A stretch of DNA of 64,000 nt. Origin: Micromonospora carbonacea (GTDB lineage Bacteria > Actinomycetota > Actinomycetes > Mycobacteriales > Micromonosporaceae). The position numbers were made by a program, and so were the translations under genes. This document shows, piece after piece, positions 1 through 7,568 of this stretch; positions within the stretch are counted from its first letter, which is position 1; each line of letters starts with the position of its first letter. The stretch is taken from positions 310,001 through 374,000 of the forward strand of contig NZ_JACHMZ010000001.1 of NCBI RefSeq assembly GCF_014205165.1. Reading direction: 5' to 3'. A model generated the notes under the pieces. The model searched no databases and was not told the origin of the DNA. It worked only from the letters and a program-made list of their open reading frames with translations.

Positions 1-276
1 GTGATCGGGGCGGCGGTCGGCGGCTGGTTCCTCGCGCTGGAGCTGGCGGGGGCCCCGTTCTACCGGCGCGGCATGCGGCTGCCCGACCGCCGGGCGCTGC
101 TCAAGGCCGACCGGCCGACGACGCTGGGCTTCGGGGTGGCGGTCTTCGTGTGCTTCCTGATCCCGCTCGGCGCGGTGCTGGTCATGCCGGCGGCGGTGGC
201 CGGCGCTACCCTGCTCACCCGCCGCGCGATGGGCCAGTCCATCGAGCCGCCGGGCCGCCCCGTCGAGAAGCGGTGA
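1..276 (+). CDS. EI24 / CysZ-like membrane protein, C-terminal part
   Basis: This is the right-hand end of a polytopic membrane protein; the coding frame is open at base 1, so the GTG there need not be the start. The visible 91 residues hold a basic loop (about residues 20-40), a long hydrophobic stretch (about 43-70) with the sequence FLIPLGAVLVMPAAVAGATL, and a short basic tail. That hydrophobic block followed by AxVAGATLL is what I know from actinobacterial EI24-domain proteins, which are related to the sulfate-uptake protein CysZ. The cellular role in actinobacteria is not established. The next gene on the same strand starts 130 nt away beyond a repeat element, so it is probably not in the same operon. 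Confidence 0.7.
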   Translation: MIGAAVGGWFLALELAGAPFYRRGMRLPDRRALLKADRPTTLGFGVAVFVCFLIPLGAVLVMPAAVAGATLLTRRAMGQSIEPPGRPVEKR

Positions 277-320
277 CGTGGAGGTCGACCCTGCCGCGTG
301 CACGCCCCGCCAGAGGTGGT

Positions 321-370
321 GAGAAGGGAACCCCTCTCTACCGTATGCGTTAACAAGGGGCCCCTCCTTA
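321..370. repeat. Intergenic palindromic repeat, copy 1
   Basis: First of eight related ~50-bp elements. It is built as GAGAAGGG..CCCCTCTC, a linker ACCGTATGCGTTAACA, then AAGGGGCCCCTCCTTA. Both ends can form GC-rich hairpins. It lies between the EI24 gene and a secreted-protein gene and is nearly identical to copy 2. Confidence 0.9.
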
Positions 371-406
371 CGCCTATCCTTAATCGGACGAAAGGTGCGA
401 TAAGGG

Positions 407-940
407 ATGCCTCGCGTGCGGGCCGACCGGTTCAGGTCCGCGGTTTCGGCGACCGCGGCCTGCCTGCTGCTGCTCGGGGTCGCGGGCCTGCCCCGGCGCG
501 AGGCCCGGCCCGGCCCATCGACCGACCGCCCGCCCGCGCCGCCGGTGCCGCCCGCGCCCCTGCCCGGTCCACGCACGACGATCCGGCTGGCTCCGGCCGA
601 CGCGCCGGTCCGGGCGGCCGGCCGCGAGCCGGCCTGCGCCGCGGGCCTGGGCGGCGGGCCCTATCCCGACGAGGACGTGTGGGTGTTCGGCCTGCCGGCC
701 GGCGCCCGGTTCGTCGCGGTGACGCCCGAGTTCGTGGCCCCGGACCGGGAACGCGTCGCCCCCACCGTGCCCACCGAGGCCGGCGTGCTGACCGTCGACG
801 GGGCCGGGGGCAGCGCGGCGTGGCTGCGCCTGCCCGCCGGCTGGACCCTGACGGGCGGCTCGGCGGCGATCGCCGGGGACGCCGACTCCTTCGCGCTCGC
901 GGCGGTCTGCCCGGCGTCCGTGTCGCCGTCGTCGTCCTGA
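407..940 (+). CDS. Predicted secreted protein, function unknown
   Basis: A 177-aa protein with an N-terminal basic stretch (MPRVRADRFR), a hydrophobic segment at about residues 13-28 and then a proline-rich linker (residues 35-55), so it is probably exported or anchored by its N-terminus. The remainder (about 60-177) contains two cysteines (in EPACAAG and AAVCPAS) that could form a disulfide, and no family I recognise. The ATG is preceded by an AAGGG run directly abutting it and GAAAGG 11 nt upstream, so the ribosome binding site is not ideal. Upstream TATCCT (about 373-378) could be a -10 box. It is followed by convergent ridA. Hypothetical, but the length and codon pattern look like a real gene. 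Confidence 0.6.
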   Translation: MPRVRADRFRSAVSATAACLLLLGVAGLPRREARPGPSTDRPPAPPVPPAPLPGPRTTIRLAPADAPVRAAGREPACAAGLGGGPYPDEDVWVFGLPAGARFVAVTPEFVAPDRERVAPTVPTEAGVLTVDGAGGSAAWLRLPAGWTLTGGSAAIAGDADSFALAAVCPASVSPSSS

Positions 941-1035
941 CCGGCCCGCCAGGTGCGACCCCACCGCCGGGGCGGGGGCGTCGCCGGCGACCGGTGCCTG
1001 TTCCGCCGGGGCAACCCCGCCGGCGGAGCGCACCG

Positions 1036-1452
1036 TCAGCTGCCGGGGTCCCGGACGGCGGCGACCGCCTCCACCTCGACGAGCTGGTCGTCGTAGCCGA
1101 GCACGGTCACCCCGAGCAGGGTGCTCGGCGGCTCGTGGCCGCCGAACGCGTCCCGGACCACCTCCCACGCGGCCACCAGGTCGGCCTGCCGGGACGACGC
1201 CACGTACACCGTGGTCTTGACGACGTCGGCGAGCCGCGCCCCGGCGGCGGCGAGCGCGACCTCCAGGTTCGCCATCACCTGCCGGGCCTGCGCCGCCGGG
1301 TCGCCCGGCGCGACCGTACGCCCGGCGGCGTCCAACGGGCACGCGCCGGCGGCGAACACCAGTCGGGCGGGCGGGGCGACGGTCGCCGCGTACGCGTACT
1401 CGGCGACGTCGGAGAGTTCGGACACGCGCACCAGCGCCGCGGGATCGCTCAC
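1036..1452 (-). CDS. RidA family (YjgF/YER057c/UK114) enamine/imine deaminase-like protein
   Basis: A 138-aa protein. RidA proteins hydrolyse reactive enamines and imines such as 2-aminoacrylate to ketoacids, protecting pyridoxal-phosphate enzymes. Family signs are AYAATV near the N-terminus, FAAGACPLDAAGRTV, QARQVMANLEVALAAAGARLADVVKTTVYV in pieces, and the closing LVEVEAVAAV; the length suits the family. The canonical substrate-binding arginine near the C-terminus is replaced by other residues here (VEVEAVAAVRDPGS retains one Arg in a shifted place), so activity is uncertain. GTG at 1452 is chosen because TAGCGT (1460-1465, minus strand) ends exactly 7 nt upstream, the arrangement of a leaderless mRNA; a longer in-frame GTG/ATG extension to 1509 is basic and unlike the family. 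Confidence 0.88.
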   Translation of the reverse strand: MSDPAALVRVSELSDVAEYAYAATVAPPARLVFAAGACPLDAAGRTVAPGDPAAQARQVMANLEVALAAAGARLADVVKTTVYVASSRQADLVAAWEVVRDAFGGHEPPSTLLGVTVLGYDDQLVEVEAVAAVRDPGS

Positions 1453-1459
1453 CCGCGCG

Positions 1460-1465
1460 ACGCTA
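1460..1465 (-). promoter_or_regulatory. Leaderless -10 box of ridA
   Basis: TAGCGT on the minus strand with a 7-nt gap to the GTG start codon. Confidence 0.55.
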
Positions 1466-1535
1466 GCCCGCCCCCGGACCCCGCCGCCACGCGACAACCG
1501 CCCCGCCACGCGCTCACGCGCCCGCCGGAGGTGGT

Positions 1536-1585
1536 GAGAAGGGGGCCCCTCTCTACCGTATGCGTTAACAAGGGGCCCCTCCTTA
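1536..1585. repeat. Intergenic palindromic repeat, copy 2 (supplies the LacI stop codon)
   Basis: Nearly identical to copy 1. Its outer end CCTTA, read on the minus strand as TAAGG, provides the TAA stop codon (1583-1585) of the LacI-family repressor gene, so the element abuts the coding sequence with no spacer. Confidence 0.9.
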
Positions 1586-2590
1586 AGCCGAGGCGCGCAG
1601 GACCAGCTCCGTGGGCAGCACGAGGGCCGGCTCGACGTCCTCGCCGGCCGCGATCCGCAGGAGCTGGCGGGTCGCCTGCCGGCCCAGGTCGACGATCGGC
1701 TGCCGCACGGTGGTCAGCGGCGGGTCCGTGTACGCGGCCGTCTCGATGTCGTCGAACCCGATCATCGCCACGTCGGCGGGCACCCGCCGCCCCGCCTCGC
1801 GCAGCGTCCGCATGGCGGCGTGCGCCATCAGGTCGGAGGCGGCGAAGACGGCGTCGGTGTCGGGGTGGGTGGCGAGGAGCTGCCGCATCGCCGCGGCCCC
1901 CGACTCCCGGGTGAAGTCGCCGTACGCCACCCGCTCGGGCAGCCCCGCCTCGGCGACCGCCGCCCGGTAGCCGGCGAGGCGTTCCACCCCGGCGAACATG
2001 TCCTGCGGACCGGCGATGGTGGCGATGCGCCGCCGCCCCGAGTCGAGCAGGTGCCGCACCGCCCGGGTCACCCCGCCGACGTGGTCGACGTCGACGTACG
2101 GCACGCCGACGTCGCCGAGGAACCGCCCGCTGCACACCACGGGGATGCCGAGCCCGGCCAGCCGGGCGGGCAGCGGGTCGGCCCCGTGCAGCGAGGCGAA
2201 GACGACCCCGTCGACGTGCCGCCCGGTCGTGTACCGCTCCACCCGGGCGTGCCCGGCCGGCGAGCCGGCGAGCATCAGCACGAGCTGCTTGTCGGCGGCC
2301 TCCAGCTCCTGTGCGACGCCCCGGATGATGCTCGGGAACACCTGGTCGTCGGAGAAGACCCGGGTGGCCTCCTCGGGCAGCACGAGGGCGATGGAGTCGG
2401 TCCGCTGGGTGACCAGGCTGCGGGCGGCGAGGTTCGGCACGTACCCCAGCTCGGCCACGGCCTGACGGACCGCCTCCCGGATCGGCTCGGCGACGGTGGT
2501 GGAGCCGTTCACCACCCGCGACACGGTCGCCCGGGAGACACCGGCCCGCCGGGCCACCGCCTCCAGGGTCGGCCGCTGGGCCGTCGTCAT
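1583..2590 (-). CDS. cebR: LacI-family transcriptional repressor, CebR-like
   Basis: A 335-aa repressor. Residues about 8-30 form the LacI helix-turn-helix (LEAVARRAGVSRATVSRVVN), followed by the hinge and a periplasmic-binding-protein-like sugar domain (SIALVLPEEATRVFSDDQVF onward) closing with DDIETAAYTDPPLTTVRQP, a typical LacI C-terminal motif. It lies directly downstream of the GH1 beta-glucosidase gene, and its family and position match CebR, the cellobiose-responsive repressor of streptomycetes. ATG 2590 is preferred over ATG 2605 because GGGGAG lies 7 nt upstream. That same stretch holds the palindrome GGAGCGCTCC (2592-2601), a CebR-type operator, so the repressor probably controls itself. 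The stop codon is contributed by a repeat element. The effector sugar is inferred, not shown. Confidence 0.9.
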   Translation of the reverse strand: MTTAQRPTLEAVARRAGVSRATVSRVVNGSTTVAEPIREAVRQAVAELGYVPNLAARSLVTQRTDSIALVLPEEATRVFSDDQVFPSIIRGVAQELEAADKQLVLMLAGSPAGHARVERYTTGRHVDGVVFASLHGADPLPARLAGLGIPVVCSGRFLGDVGVPYVDVDHVGGVTRAVRHLLDSGRRRIATIAGPQDMFAGVERLAGYRAAVAEAGLPERVAYGDFTRESGAAAMRQLLATHPDTDAVFAASDLMAHAAMRTLREAGRRVPADVAMIGFDDIETAAYTDPPLTTVRQPIVDLGRQATRQLLRIAAGEDVEPALVLPTELVLRASA

Positions 2591-2604
2591 CGGAGCGCTC
2601 CCCA
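2591..2604 (-). promoter_or_regulatory. CebR-like operator over the lacI ribosome binding site
   Basis: TGGGGAGCGCTCCG read on the minus strand; core GGAGCGCTCC (2592-2601) is a perfect palindrome and fits the streptomycete CebR site TGGGAGCGCTCCCA in its centre. It sits between the bgl stop and the lacI ATG. Confidence 0.6.
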
Positions 2605-2609
2605 CCTCG

Positions 2610-3989
2610 TCACAGCCCGTTCCGGGAGATCACCTCCTGGTACCACCGGGCGCTCGCCTTCGGCGTGCGCCGCTGGGTCAGGTAGTCGACGTGGACGATC
2701 CCGAACCGCTTGCGGTACCCCTCGGCCCACTCGAAGTTGTCCAGCAACGACCATACGAGATAGCCGCGCAGGTCCACCCCCCGGCCGATGGCCGCGTGCA
2801 CGGCCCGAAGGTGCCCGTCGAGGTAGGCGATCCGGTCGGCGTCGGCCACCCGACCGGCGGAGTCGGTCGTGCGGTCCGGGAACGCGCCGCCGTTCTCGGT
2901 GATCATCAGCGGCAGGCCCGGGTAGTCGGCGGCCAGCCGGTCCAGCAGCCGGCCCAGCCCGGCCGGCTCGATCGCCCAGCCCATGTCGCTCACGGAGCCG
3001 GCCGCCGGCAGGAACTCCACGGCGCCCTCGGTGCCCGGCCAGGCGCTGCCGCCCGCCCCGTCCGGCCGCCCGGCCACGTAGGTCGGCGCGTAGTAGTTGA
3101 TGCCGAGCAGGTCGATCGGCGCGGCGATCAGCTTCTCGTCGCCGTCGCGGAGGAACGTCGCCGGGTCGACCATCCGGGCCACGTGCTCCAGCACGTCGGC
3201 GGGGTACCCGGCGCCGGTCAGCGGGTCCAGGAAGATCCGGTTCTGCAACCCGTCGACCAGCCGGACCGCCGCCGCGTCCGCCGCGCTGTCCCGGTCGGCC
3301 GGCTGCACCTCCGCCGGGTTCAGGGTGATCCCGACGACCTCCGCGCCGCTCGCGCGCAGCGCCCGGACCGCCAGGCCGTGCCCCAGCAGCAGATGGTGTA
3401 CGGCGGTGAAGGCCGCGCCCGCGTCGCGCACGCCGGGGGCGTGCACCCCGTTGCCGTACCCGAGGTAGGCCGAGCACCACGGCTCGTTGAGCGTGGTCCA
3501 GGTGCGGATGCGGTCGCCGAGCCGGCCGTGCACGGCCCCCGCGTAGGTGGCGAAGTGCTCGGCGGTCTCCCGGTTGGTCCAGCCACCCCGGTCCTGGAGG
3601 GTCTGCGGCAGGTCCCAGTGGTAGAGCGTGACGATCGGGTCGATGCCCCGGTCGAGCAGCGTGTCGGTGAGCCGGTCGTAGAAGTCCAGCCCGCGCGGCT
3701 CGACCGGCCCGGTGCCGTCGGGCTGGATCCGGGGCCACGCGATCGAGAACCGGTACGCCTTCAGCCCCAGCTCCGCCATCAGGGCCACGTCGTCGGCGTA
3801 CCGGTGGTAGTGGTCGCAGGCGACGTCGCCGGTGTGGCCGGCGAAGACCTTGCCCGGCGTACGGCTGAAGGTGTCCCAGATCGACGGGCCGCGACCGTCG
3901 TCGCGGGCCGCGCCCTCGATCTGGTATGAGGCGGTGGCCGCGCCCCAGACGAAGTTGTCGGGAAACCGTAGCTCGCTGCTCGCGCTCAC
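2610..3989 (-). CDS. bglC: GH1 beta-glucosidase
   Basis: A 459-aa glycoside hydrolase family 1 enzyme that cleaves terminal beta-linked glucose from cello-oligosaccharides taken up by the neighbouring ABC importer; cytoplasmic, no signal peptide. It has the family N-terminus FPDNFVWGAATASYQIEGA (residues 9-27), the acid/base glutamate in TLNEP (Glu169) and the nucleophile in ITENG (Glu365), and ends with the usual NFEWAEGY and KRFGIVHVDY. Length is normal for GH1. The GTG at 3989 follows GAAGGAAGG. Only 58 nt separate it from the upstream permease stop, and lacI follows after 19 nt, so it lies inside one operon. The substrate, cellobiose or another beta-glucoside, is inferred from context. 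Confidence 0.95.
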   Translation of the reverse strand: MSASSELRFPDNFVWGAATASYQIEGAARDDGRGPSIWDTFSRTPGKVFAGHTGDVACDHYHRYADDVALMAELGLKAYRFSIAWPRIQPDGTGPVEPRGLDFYDRLTDTLLDRGIDPIVTLYHWDLPQTLQDRGGWTNRETAEHFATYAGAVHGRLGDRIRTWTTLNEPWCSAYLGYGNGVHAPGVRDAGAAFTAVHHLLLGHGLAVRALRASGAEVVGITLNPAEVQPADRDSAADAAAVRLVDGLQNRIFLDPLTGAGYPADVLEHVARMVDPATFLRDGDEKLIAAPIDLLGINYYAPTYVAGRPDGAGGSAWPGTEGAVEFLPAAGSVSDMGWAIEPAGLGRLLDRLAADYPGLPLMITENGGAFPDRTTDSAGRVADADRIAYLDGHLRAVHAAIGRGVDLRGYLVWSLLDNFEWAEGYRKRFGIVHVDYLTQRRTPKASARWYQEVISRNGL

Positions 3990-4056
3990 GCCTTACCTTC
4001 CTTCGTTCGCGACTGCGGGGCTCGCAGGATCGGCTCACTCCTCGCGCTCACGCCTT
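3971..4056 (-). repeat. Imperfect direct repeat flanking the permease-bgl junction
   Basis: On the minus strand GGCGTGAGCGCGAGGAGTGAGC occurs at the end of the permease gene (about 4035-4056) and, as GGCGTGAGCGCGAGCAGCGAGC, again over the bgl start codon (about 3972-3993), two mismatches in 22. The unit between them, ending GAACGAAGG, carries the bgl ribosome binding site. A similar GAGCGCGAGGAGC string starts the YbjN gene at 12780. Confidence 0.6.
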
Positions 4057-4881
4057 GACCGCACCTTCCATGATTCCGCCGATGATCTGGCGGCCGAATA
4101 GGACGAATACCAGCAAAAGGGGCAGGGTTGCGATGGCCGTGCCGGTGAAGACCTGCGACATGTCCTGGTAGTAGCCGTCCGACAGCGCCCGCAGCGACAG
4201 CTGCACCGTCGGGTTCTCCGGGTCGTTGAGCACAGCGTACGGCCAGAGGAAGTCGTTCCAGGTCGTCATGAACGTCAGTAGGCCGAGGACCGCGGCGGCC
4301 GGGCGCAGCGCCGGCAGCACCACGTTCCAGTAGATCCGGGCGGTGCCGCAGCCGTCCATCCGGGCGGCCTCGATCAGCTCGGTGCTGACGGCCTGGCTGG
4401 CGTACTGCCGCATCATGAACACGCCGAACCCGGTGACCAGCGCCGGCACGATCACGGCCGGCAGCCGGTCGTTCCAGTTGAGCTTCGTCATCAGCAGGTA
4501 CAGCGGGATCACCCCGAGCTGGGTGGGGATCATCATGGTCGCGATGATCACCAGCAGCAGCGCGCTGCGGCCCCGGAACCGCAGCTTGGCGAAGGCGAAC
4601 CCGGCCAGCGTGGAGAAGAAGACCACCGACACGGTGACCGTGACGGCCACGATCGCCGAGTTGATCAGACCGGTGAGGAAGTACGCGTCGGTGTTGTCGA
4701 ACAGCCGGGCGATGTTCGCGCCCAGGTTGCCGCCGGGGGTGACCGGCGGCGGTATCTGGCCCATCGCGTCGCTGGAGCGGCTGGCCACCACGAACATCCA
4801 GTAGATCGGGAAGACCGACAGCAGGGCCGAGACGGCCAGGGCGGCGTACGTGAGCCGGCCGGCGGACCAGAGCTTGTTCAT
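4048..4881 (-). CDS. cebG: Carbohydrate ABC transporter permease, CebG/MalG type
   Basis: A 277-aa inner-membrane permease with about six hydrophobic helices, starting with LTYAALAVSALLSVFPIYWM. The EAA loop that contacts the ATPase is visible as ELIEAARMDGCGTARIYWNV followed by LPALRPA, in the form usual for MalG-type permeases. It pairs with the permease encoded just upstream, with which it overlaps by four bases (ATGA, 4878-4881), so the two are translationally coupled. No ATPase gene is present in the cassette. In streptomycetes the shared ATPase MsiK is encoded elsewhere and serves such importers, and I infer the same here. Confidence 0.93.
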   Translation of the reverse strand: MNKLWSAGRLTYAALAVSALLSVFPIYWMFVVASRSSDAMGQIPPPVTPGGNLGANIARLFDNTDAYFLTGLINSAIVAVTVTVSVVFFSTLAGFAFAKLRFRGRSALLLVIIATMMIPTQLGVIPLYLLMTKLNWNDRLPAVIVPALVTGFGVFMMRQYASQAVSTELIEAARMDGCGTARIYWNVVLPALRPAAAVLGLLTFMTTWNDFLWPYAVLNDPENPTVQLSLRALSDGYYQDMSQVFTGTAIATLPLLLVFVLFGRQIIGGIMEGAVKA

Positions 4882-5894
4882 CGGGCGCGCTCCTTCCGGG
4901 GGCGGCGGACCCGCGGCGGCCCGTCGGTGCCGCCGAGCCGGCGCAGGATCACCACGTTGATCGCCGCGACGATCGCGATCAGGGCGAACAGCAGCCACGC
5001 GACCGCCGAGCCGTAGCCGAAGTTGTAGTGCGGCGCGAAGGCGTTCTCGAACATGTACATGGTCATCGTCTGCGACTCGCGCAGCGGCCCGCCCCGGATC
5101 GGGTTGGTGCCGGAGTGGAACATCCGGGGCTCGGTGAAGAGCTGGAGGCCGCCGATGGTCGACACGATCACCGCGAAGATGATCGTCGGCTTGAGCAGCG
5201 GCACGGTGATCTTCCAGAACTGCCGGGCCCGGCTGGCGCCGTCGATCGCCGCCGACTCGTAGAGGTCGCGGGGGACGGCCTGCATGGCGGCGAGGAAGAT
5301 CAGCGCGTTGTAGCCGGTCCACCGCCAGTCGACCATGGCGGAGATGGCCACCCACGAGGCGAACCGGTTGGACTTCCAGTCGATCGCGTCGACGCCGACC
5401 AGGTCGAGCAGCCAGTTGATCATGCCGAACTGCCGGCCGAACAGCACCCCGAAGACGATCGCCACGGCGGCGGTCGAGGTGACGTTCGGCACCAGCACCG
5501 CCATCCGCCAGGTGGTCCGGGCCCGCAGCCGCCGGTTGAGCAGGCTGGCCAGCCAGAGCGCGGCCAGCAGCTGCGGCACGGTCGAGAGGACGAAGATGCC
5601 GAGGGTGTTGACCACCGAGTGCCAGAAGTCGGGGTCGGCGAGCAGCCGGGTGTAGTTCTCCCCGCCGACGAACGGGTGCTCGGCGGCGAGCAGGTCCCAG
5701 TCGTGCAGCGACACCCAGAACGTGTACGCCAGCGGGTACGCCCCGAACACGCCGAACAGCAGGAAGAACGGGGCGATGTAGAGGTAGGGGGAGTACTTCT
5801 CGTCGAGCCGGCTGAGCCGGTACCTCCGGGGCGGGCGGGCGGTGCTCCGCTCCGCCGGTGTCACCGGTGGCAGGGCGTCGAGCTGGACGGCCAT
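4878..5894 (-). CDS. cebF: Carbohydrate ABC transporter permease, CebF/MalF type
   Basis: A 338-aa permease. A cytoplasmic N-terminal arm of about 35 residues (ending RLSRLDEKYS) is followed by YLYIAPFFLLFGVFGAYPLA, the first helix typical of sugar permeases, then five further hydrophobic segments and the EAA loop DLYESAAIDGASRARQFWKI with TVPLLKP. The ATG at 5894 lies 86 nt after the binding-protein stop; that gap carries a long hairpin that may lower read-through. The stop overlaps the next permease start. Together the two form the membrane channel for the sugar captured by the lipoprotein at 5981-7285. Confidence 0.93.
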   Translation of the reverse strand: MAVQLDALPPVTPAERSTARPPRRYRLSRLDEKYSPYLYIAPFFLLFGVFGAYPLAYTFWVSLHDWDLLAAEHPFVGGENYTRLLADPDFWHSVVNTLGIFVLSTVPQLLAALWLASLLNRRLRARTTWRMAVLVPNVTSTAAVAIVFGVLFGRQFGMINWLLDLVGVDAIDWKSNRFASWVAISAMVDWRWTGYNALIFLAAMQAVPRDLYESAAIDGASRARQFWKITVPLLKPTIIFAVIVSTIGGLQLFTEPRMFHSGTNPIRGGPLRESQTMTMYMFENAFAPHYNFGYGSAVAWLLFALIAIVAAINVVILRRLGGTDGPPRVRRPRKERAR

Positions 5895-5928
5895 GGGCCC
5901 GGTCACTCCTTTCCGCGTCTCGCGCGGC

Positions 5929-5965
5929 GCGGGCGGCGTCCCCGGCGTGCCGGAGCGCCGCCCGC
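5929..5965 (-). terminator. Intercistronic hairpin between binding protein and permeases
   Basis: Arms GCGGGCGGCG (5929-5938) and CGCCGCCCGC (5956-5965) are perfectly complementary, and the 17-nt interior holds CCGGC/GCCGG that extends the stem. No T-run follows. Such hairpins behind binding-protein genes usually stabilise the upstream message or attenuate read-through. Confidence 0.6.
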
Positions 5966-5980
5966 GCGTCCGCGTCGGGC

Positions 5981-7285
5981 CTACTTGGCCGCGGCCTTCT
6001 TGGCGTTGTTCACCGCGTCGGTCCACGCCTGCTCGGGGCTGCGCTGGCCGAGGTCGACGGTGCGCACGGCGTTCTCCACCTCGGTGCGGACGGCCTGGTT
6101 CTTCGGGCCCATGTAGACCGGCTTGAGGCTCTTCGCGCCGGCCGCGAAGATCTTGCCGACGGGGGCGTCGGAGAAGTACGCGTTCGTGGAGTCGGCCACG
6201 GCCGGGTCGTCCAGCGCCTGCGGGTTGGACGGCAGCGGGCCCTTGGCCTTGAACGCCCCGATCTGCCCCTTGGCGCTGGTCAGGAACTTGGCCAGCTCGA
6301 TCGCCTCGGCCTGGTGCTTGCTCTGCTTGGGCACGGCGAGGAAGGAGCCGCCCCAGTTGCCGCCGTTGCCGGGCACCTGGGCGATGTCCCACTTGCCCTT
6401 GGCGGCCGGGCCGGCGTTGCCCTCGATGGTGCCGGTCATCCAGGCCGGGCAGGCGATGGTGGCGAACTTGGCCTGCTTGAACGCGGAGACCCACTCCTCG
6501 GACCAGGAGCCGTACTTGCCGGACAGGCCGGAGTCGAGGATGTCCATCGTGGTGTCCCACGCCTGCCGCACGGCCGGGTTGCTGTCCACCACCAGGTTGT
6601 TGGCGGTGTCGTAGTAGTGGTAGCCCTGCGCGTTGCCGGCGGTCTGGAGCACGATCGTGTTGAAGATGTTGGTGGCCGAGTCCAGGAACGCCGCGCCGGT
6701 GTTGGCCGCCTTGAACTTCTCGCCGGTGGCGATGTAGTCCTGCCAGGTGGGCCAGAGCTTGGACACCTCGTCGCGCTGGGTCGGCAGCCCGGCCTTGGCG
6801 AACAGGTCGCTGCGGTAGCACATCGCCATGCCGCCGACGTCGGTGCCGAGGCCGATGAGCTGCTTGCCGTCGGCGGTCAGCGCCTGGTTCCACTTCCAGT
6901 CGAGGAAGTTGCCCTTGAGTTCGGCCGCGCCGTGGTCGAGCAGGTTGACGAAGTTCTGCGGGTTGGCCTTGTACTCGACGAGCAGGCCCTCCTCGATGGC
7001 GACCACGTCGCCGGCGCCCTTCCCGGCGGCGAGCCACTGGGTGAGCTTCGGCGAGTATTCGTCGAGGTTGCCGCCGGTGCCCCGCTCGACGATCTTCACG
7101 TCGGGGTGGGCGGCCATGTACTCCTGGTAGAGCTCCTGGTAGCCCATCTGGCCGAAGACGTCGACGGTCAGCGTGACCGGCCCGCCCTCGGCGGACTCGT
7201 CCCCGCCGCAGCCGGCGGTGGTCAGCAGTGCGGTGGCCGCGACGAGGGCCACGGCCGCGAGGCGGCGGCGTGGAAAGACACCCAT
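5981..7285 (-). CDS. cebE: Extracellular sugar-binding lipoprotein, CebE-like
   Basis: A 434-aa family 1 solute-binding protein. The N-terminus MGVFPRRRLAAVAL then LLTTAGC is a lipoprotein signal with the lipid-modified cysteine at residue 26, so the protein is anchored on the outer face of the membrane. The mature part begins with the two-domain fold typical of the family (TLTVDVFGQMGYQELYQEY, later GLGTDVGGMAMCYRSDLFAK) and carries many tryptophans and aromatic residues that usually stack on sugars. It is the first gene of the cassette and lies behind a promoter with two CebR-type operators. Cellobiose or a related beta-glucoside is the inferred ligand; xylo- or lamina-oligosaccharides remain possible. 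Confidence 0.93.
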   Translation of the reverse strand: MGVFPRRRLAAVALVAATALLTTAGCGGDESAEGGPVTLTVDVFGQMGYQELYQEYMAAHPDVKIVERGTGGNLDEYSPKLTQWLAAGKGAGDVVAIEEGLLVEYKANPQNFVNLLDHGAAELKGNFLDWKWNQALTADGKQLIGLGTDVGGMAMCYRSDLFAKAGLPTQRDEVSKLWPTWQDYIATGEKFKAANTGAAFLDSATNIFNTIVLQTAGNAQGYHYYDTANNLVVDSNPAVRQAWDTTMDILDSGLSGKYGSWSEEWVSAFKQAKFATIACPAWMTGTIEGNAGPAAKGKWDIAQVPGNGGNWGGSFLAVPKQSKHQAEAIELAKFLTSAKGQIGAFKAKGPLPSNPQALDDPAVADSTNAYFSDAPVGKIFAAGAKSLKPVYMGPKNQAVRTEVENAVRTVDLGQRSPEQAWTDAVNNAKKAAAK

Positions 7286-7346
7286 CTTGTTCTCGGACCC
7301 CTCTCAGGTCGTGCGCATGGTGGTGGGGACGGGGGTGGAACCTTCG

Positions 7347-7360
7347 AGAGAGCGCTCTCA
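7347..7360 (-). promoter_or_regulatory. CebR-like operator near the transcription start of the ceb operon
   Basis: TGAGAGCGCTCTCT on the minus strand; the 12-bp core GAGAGCGCTCTC (7348-7359) is a perfect palindrome. It lies just downstream of the predicted -10 region. Confidence 0.75.
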
Positions 7361-7364
7361 CAAG

Positions 7365-7393
7365 AGCCTGGCCGCTGGCTGCCGCGATGTCAA
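7365..7393 (-). promoter_or_regulatory. Predicted promoter of the ceb-bgl operon
   Basis: A perfect -35 box TTGACA (7393-7388, minus strand) is followed after 17 nt by CAGGCT (7370-7365), a weak -10 that keeps the A2 and T6 positions. One CebR-like operator overlaps the -35 side and a second lies just downstream, as expected for a repressed promoter. Confidence 0.65.
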
Positions 7394-7405
7394 TAGAGCG
7401 CTCCC
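7392..7405 (-). promoter_or_regulatory. CebR-like operator overlapping the -35 box
   Basis: GGGAGCGCTCTATT on the minus strand, core GAGCGCTC (7396-7403 region). One half-site is the consensus GGGAGC, the other is diverged. It lies 46 nt from the first operator. Confidence 0.65.
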
Positions 7406-7413
7406 GGCGCGGA

Positions 7414-7464
7414 AAGGAAGGGCCCCCTGTTAACGCATTCGGTAGGGCAGGGGCCCCTTCTTAA
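7414..7464. repeat. Intergenic palindromic repeat, copy 3
   Basis: AAGGAAGGGCCCCCTGTTAA, linker CGCATTCGGTAGGGC, then AGGGGCCCCTTCTTAA. It lies between the divergent ceb operon and the convergent end of the next minus-strand gene, only about 10 bp from the upstream CebR-like operator. Confidence 0.9.
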
Positions 7465-7568
7465 CAACGCACGGCGTGCGCGAACCGCCGGGCGGGCGGG
7501 GCGGCGGGCACGACGACACGTGGCCCCCGGCTGTGCCGGGGGCCACGTCAGGCGGGAAAGGGGAGCGG

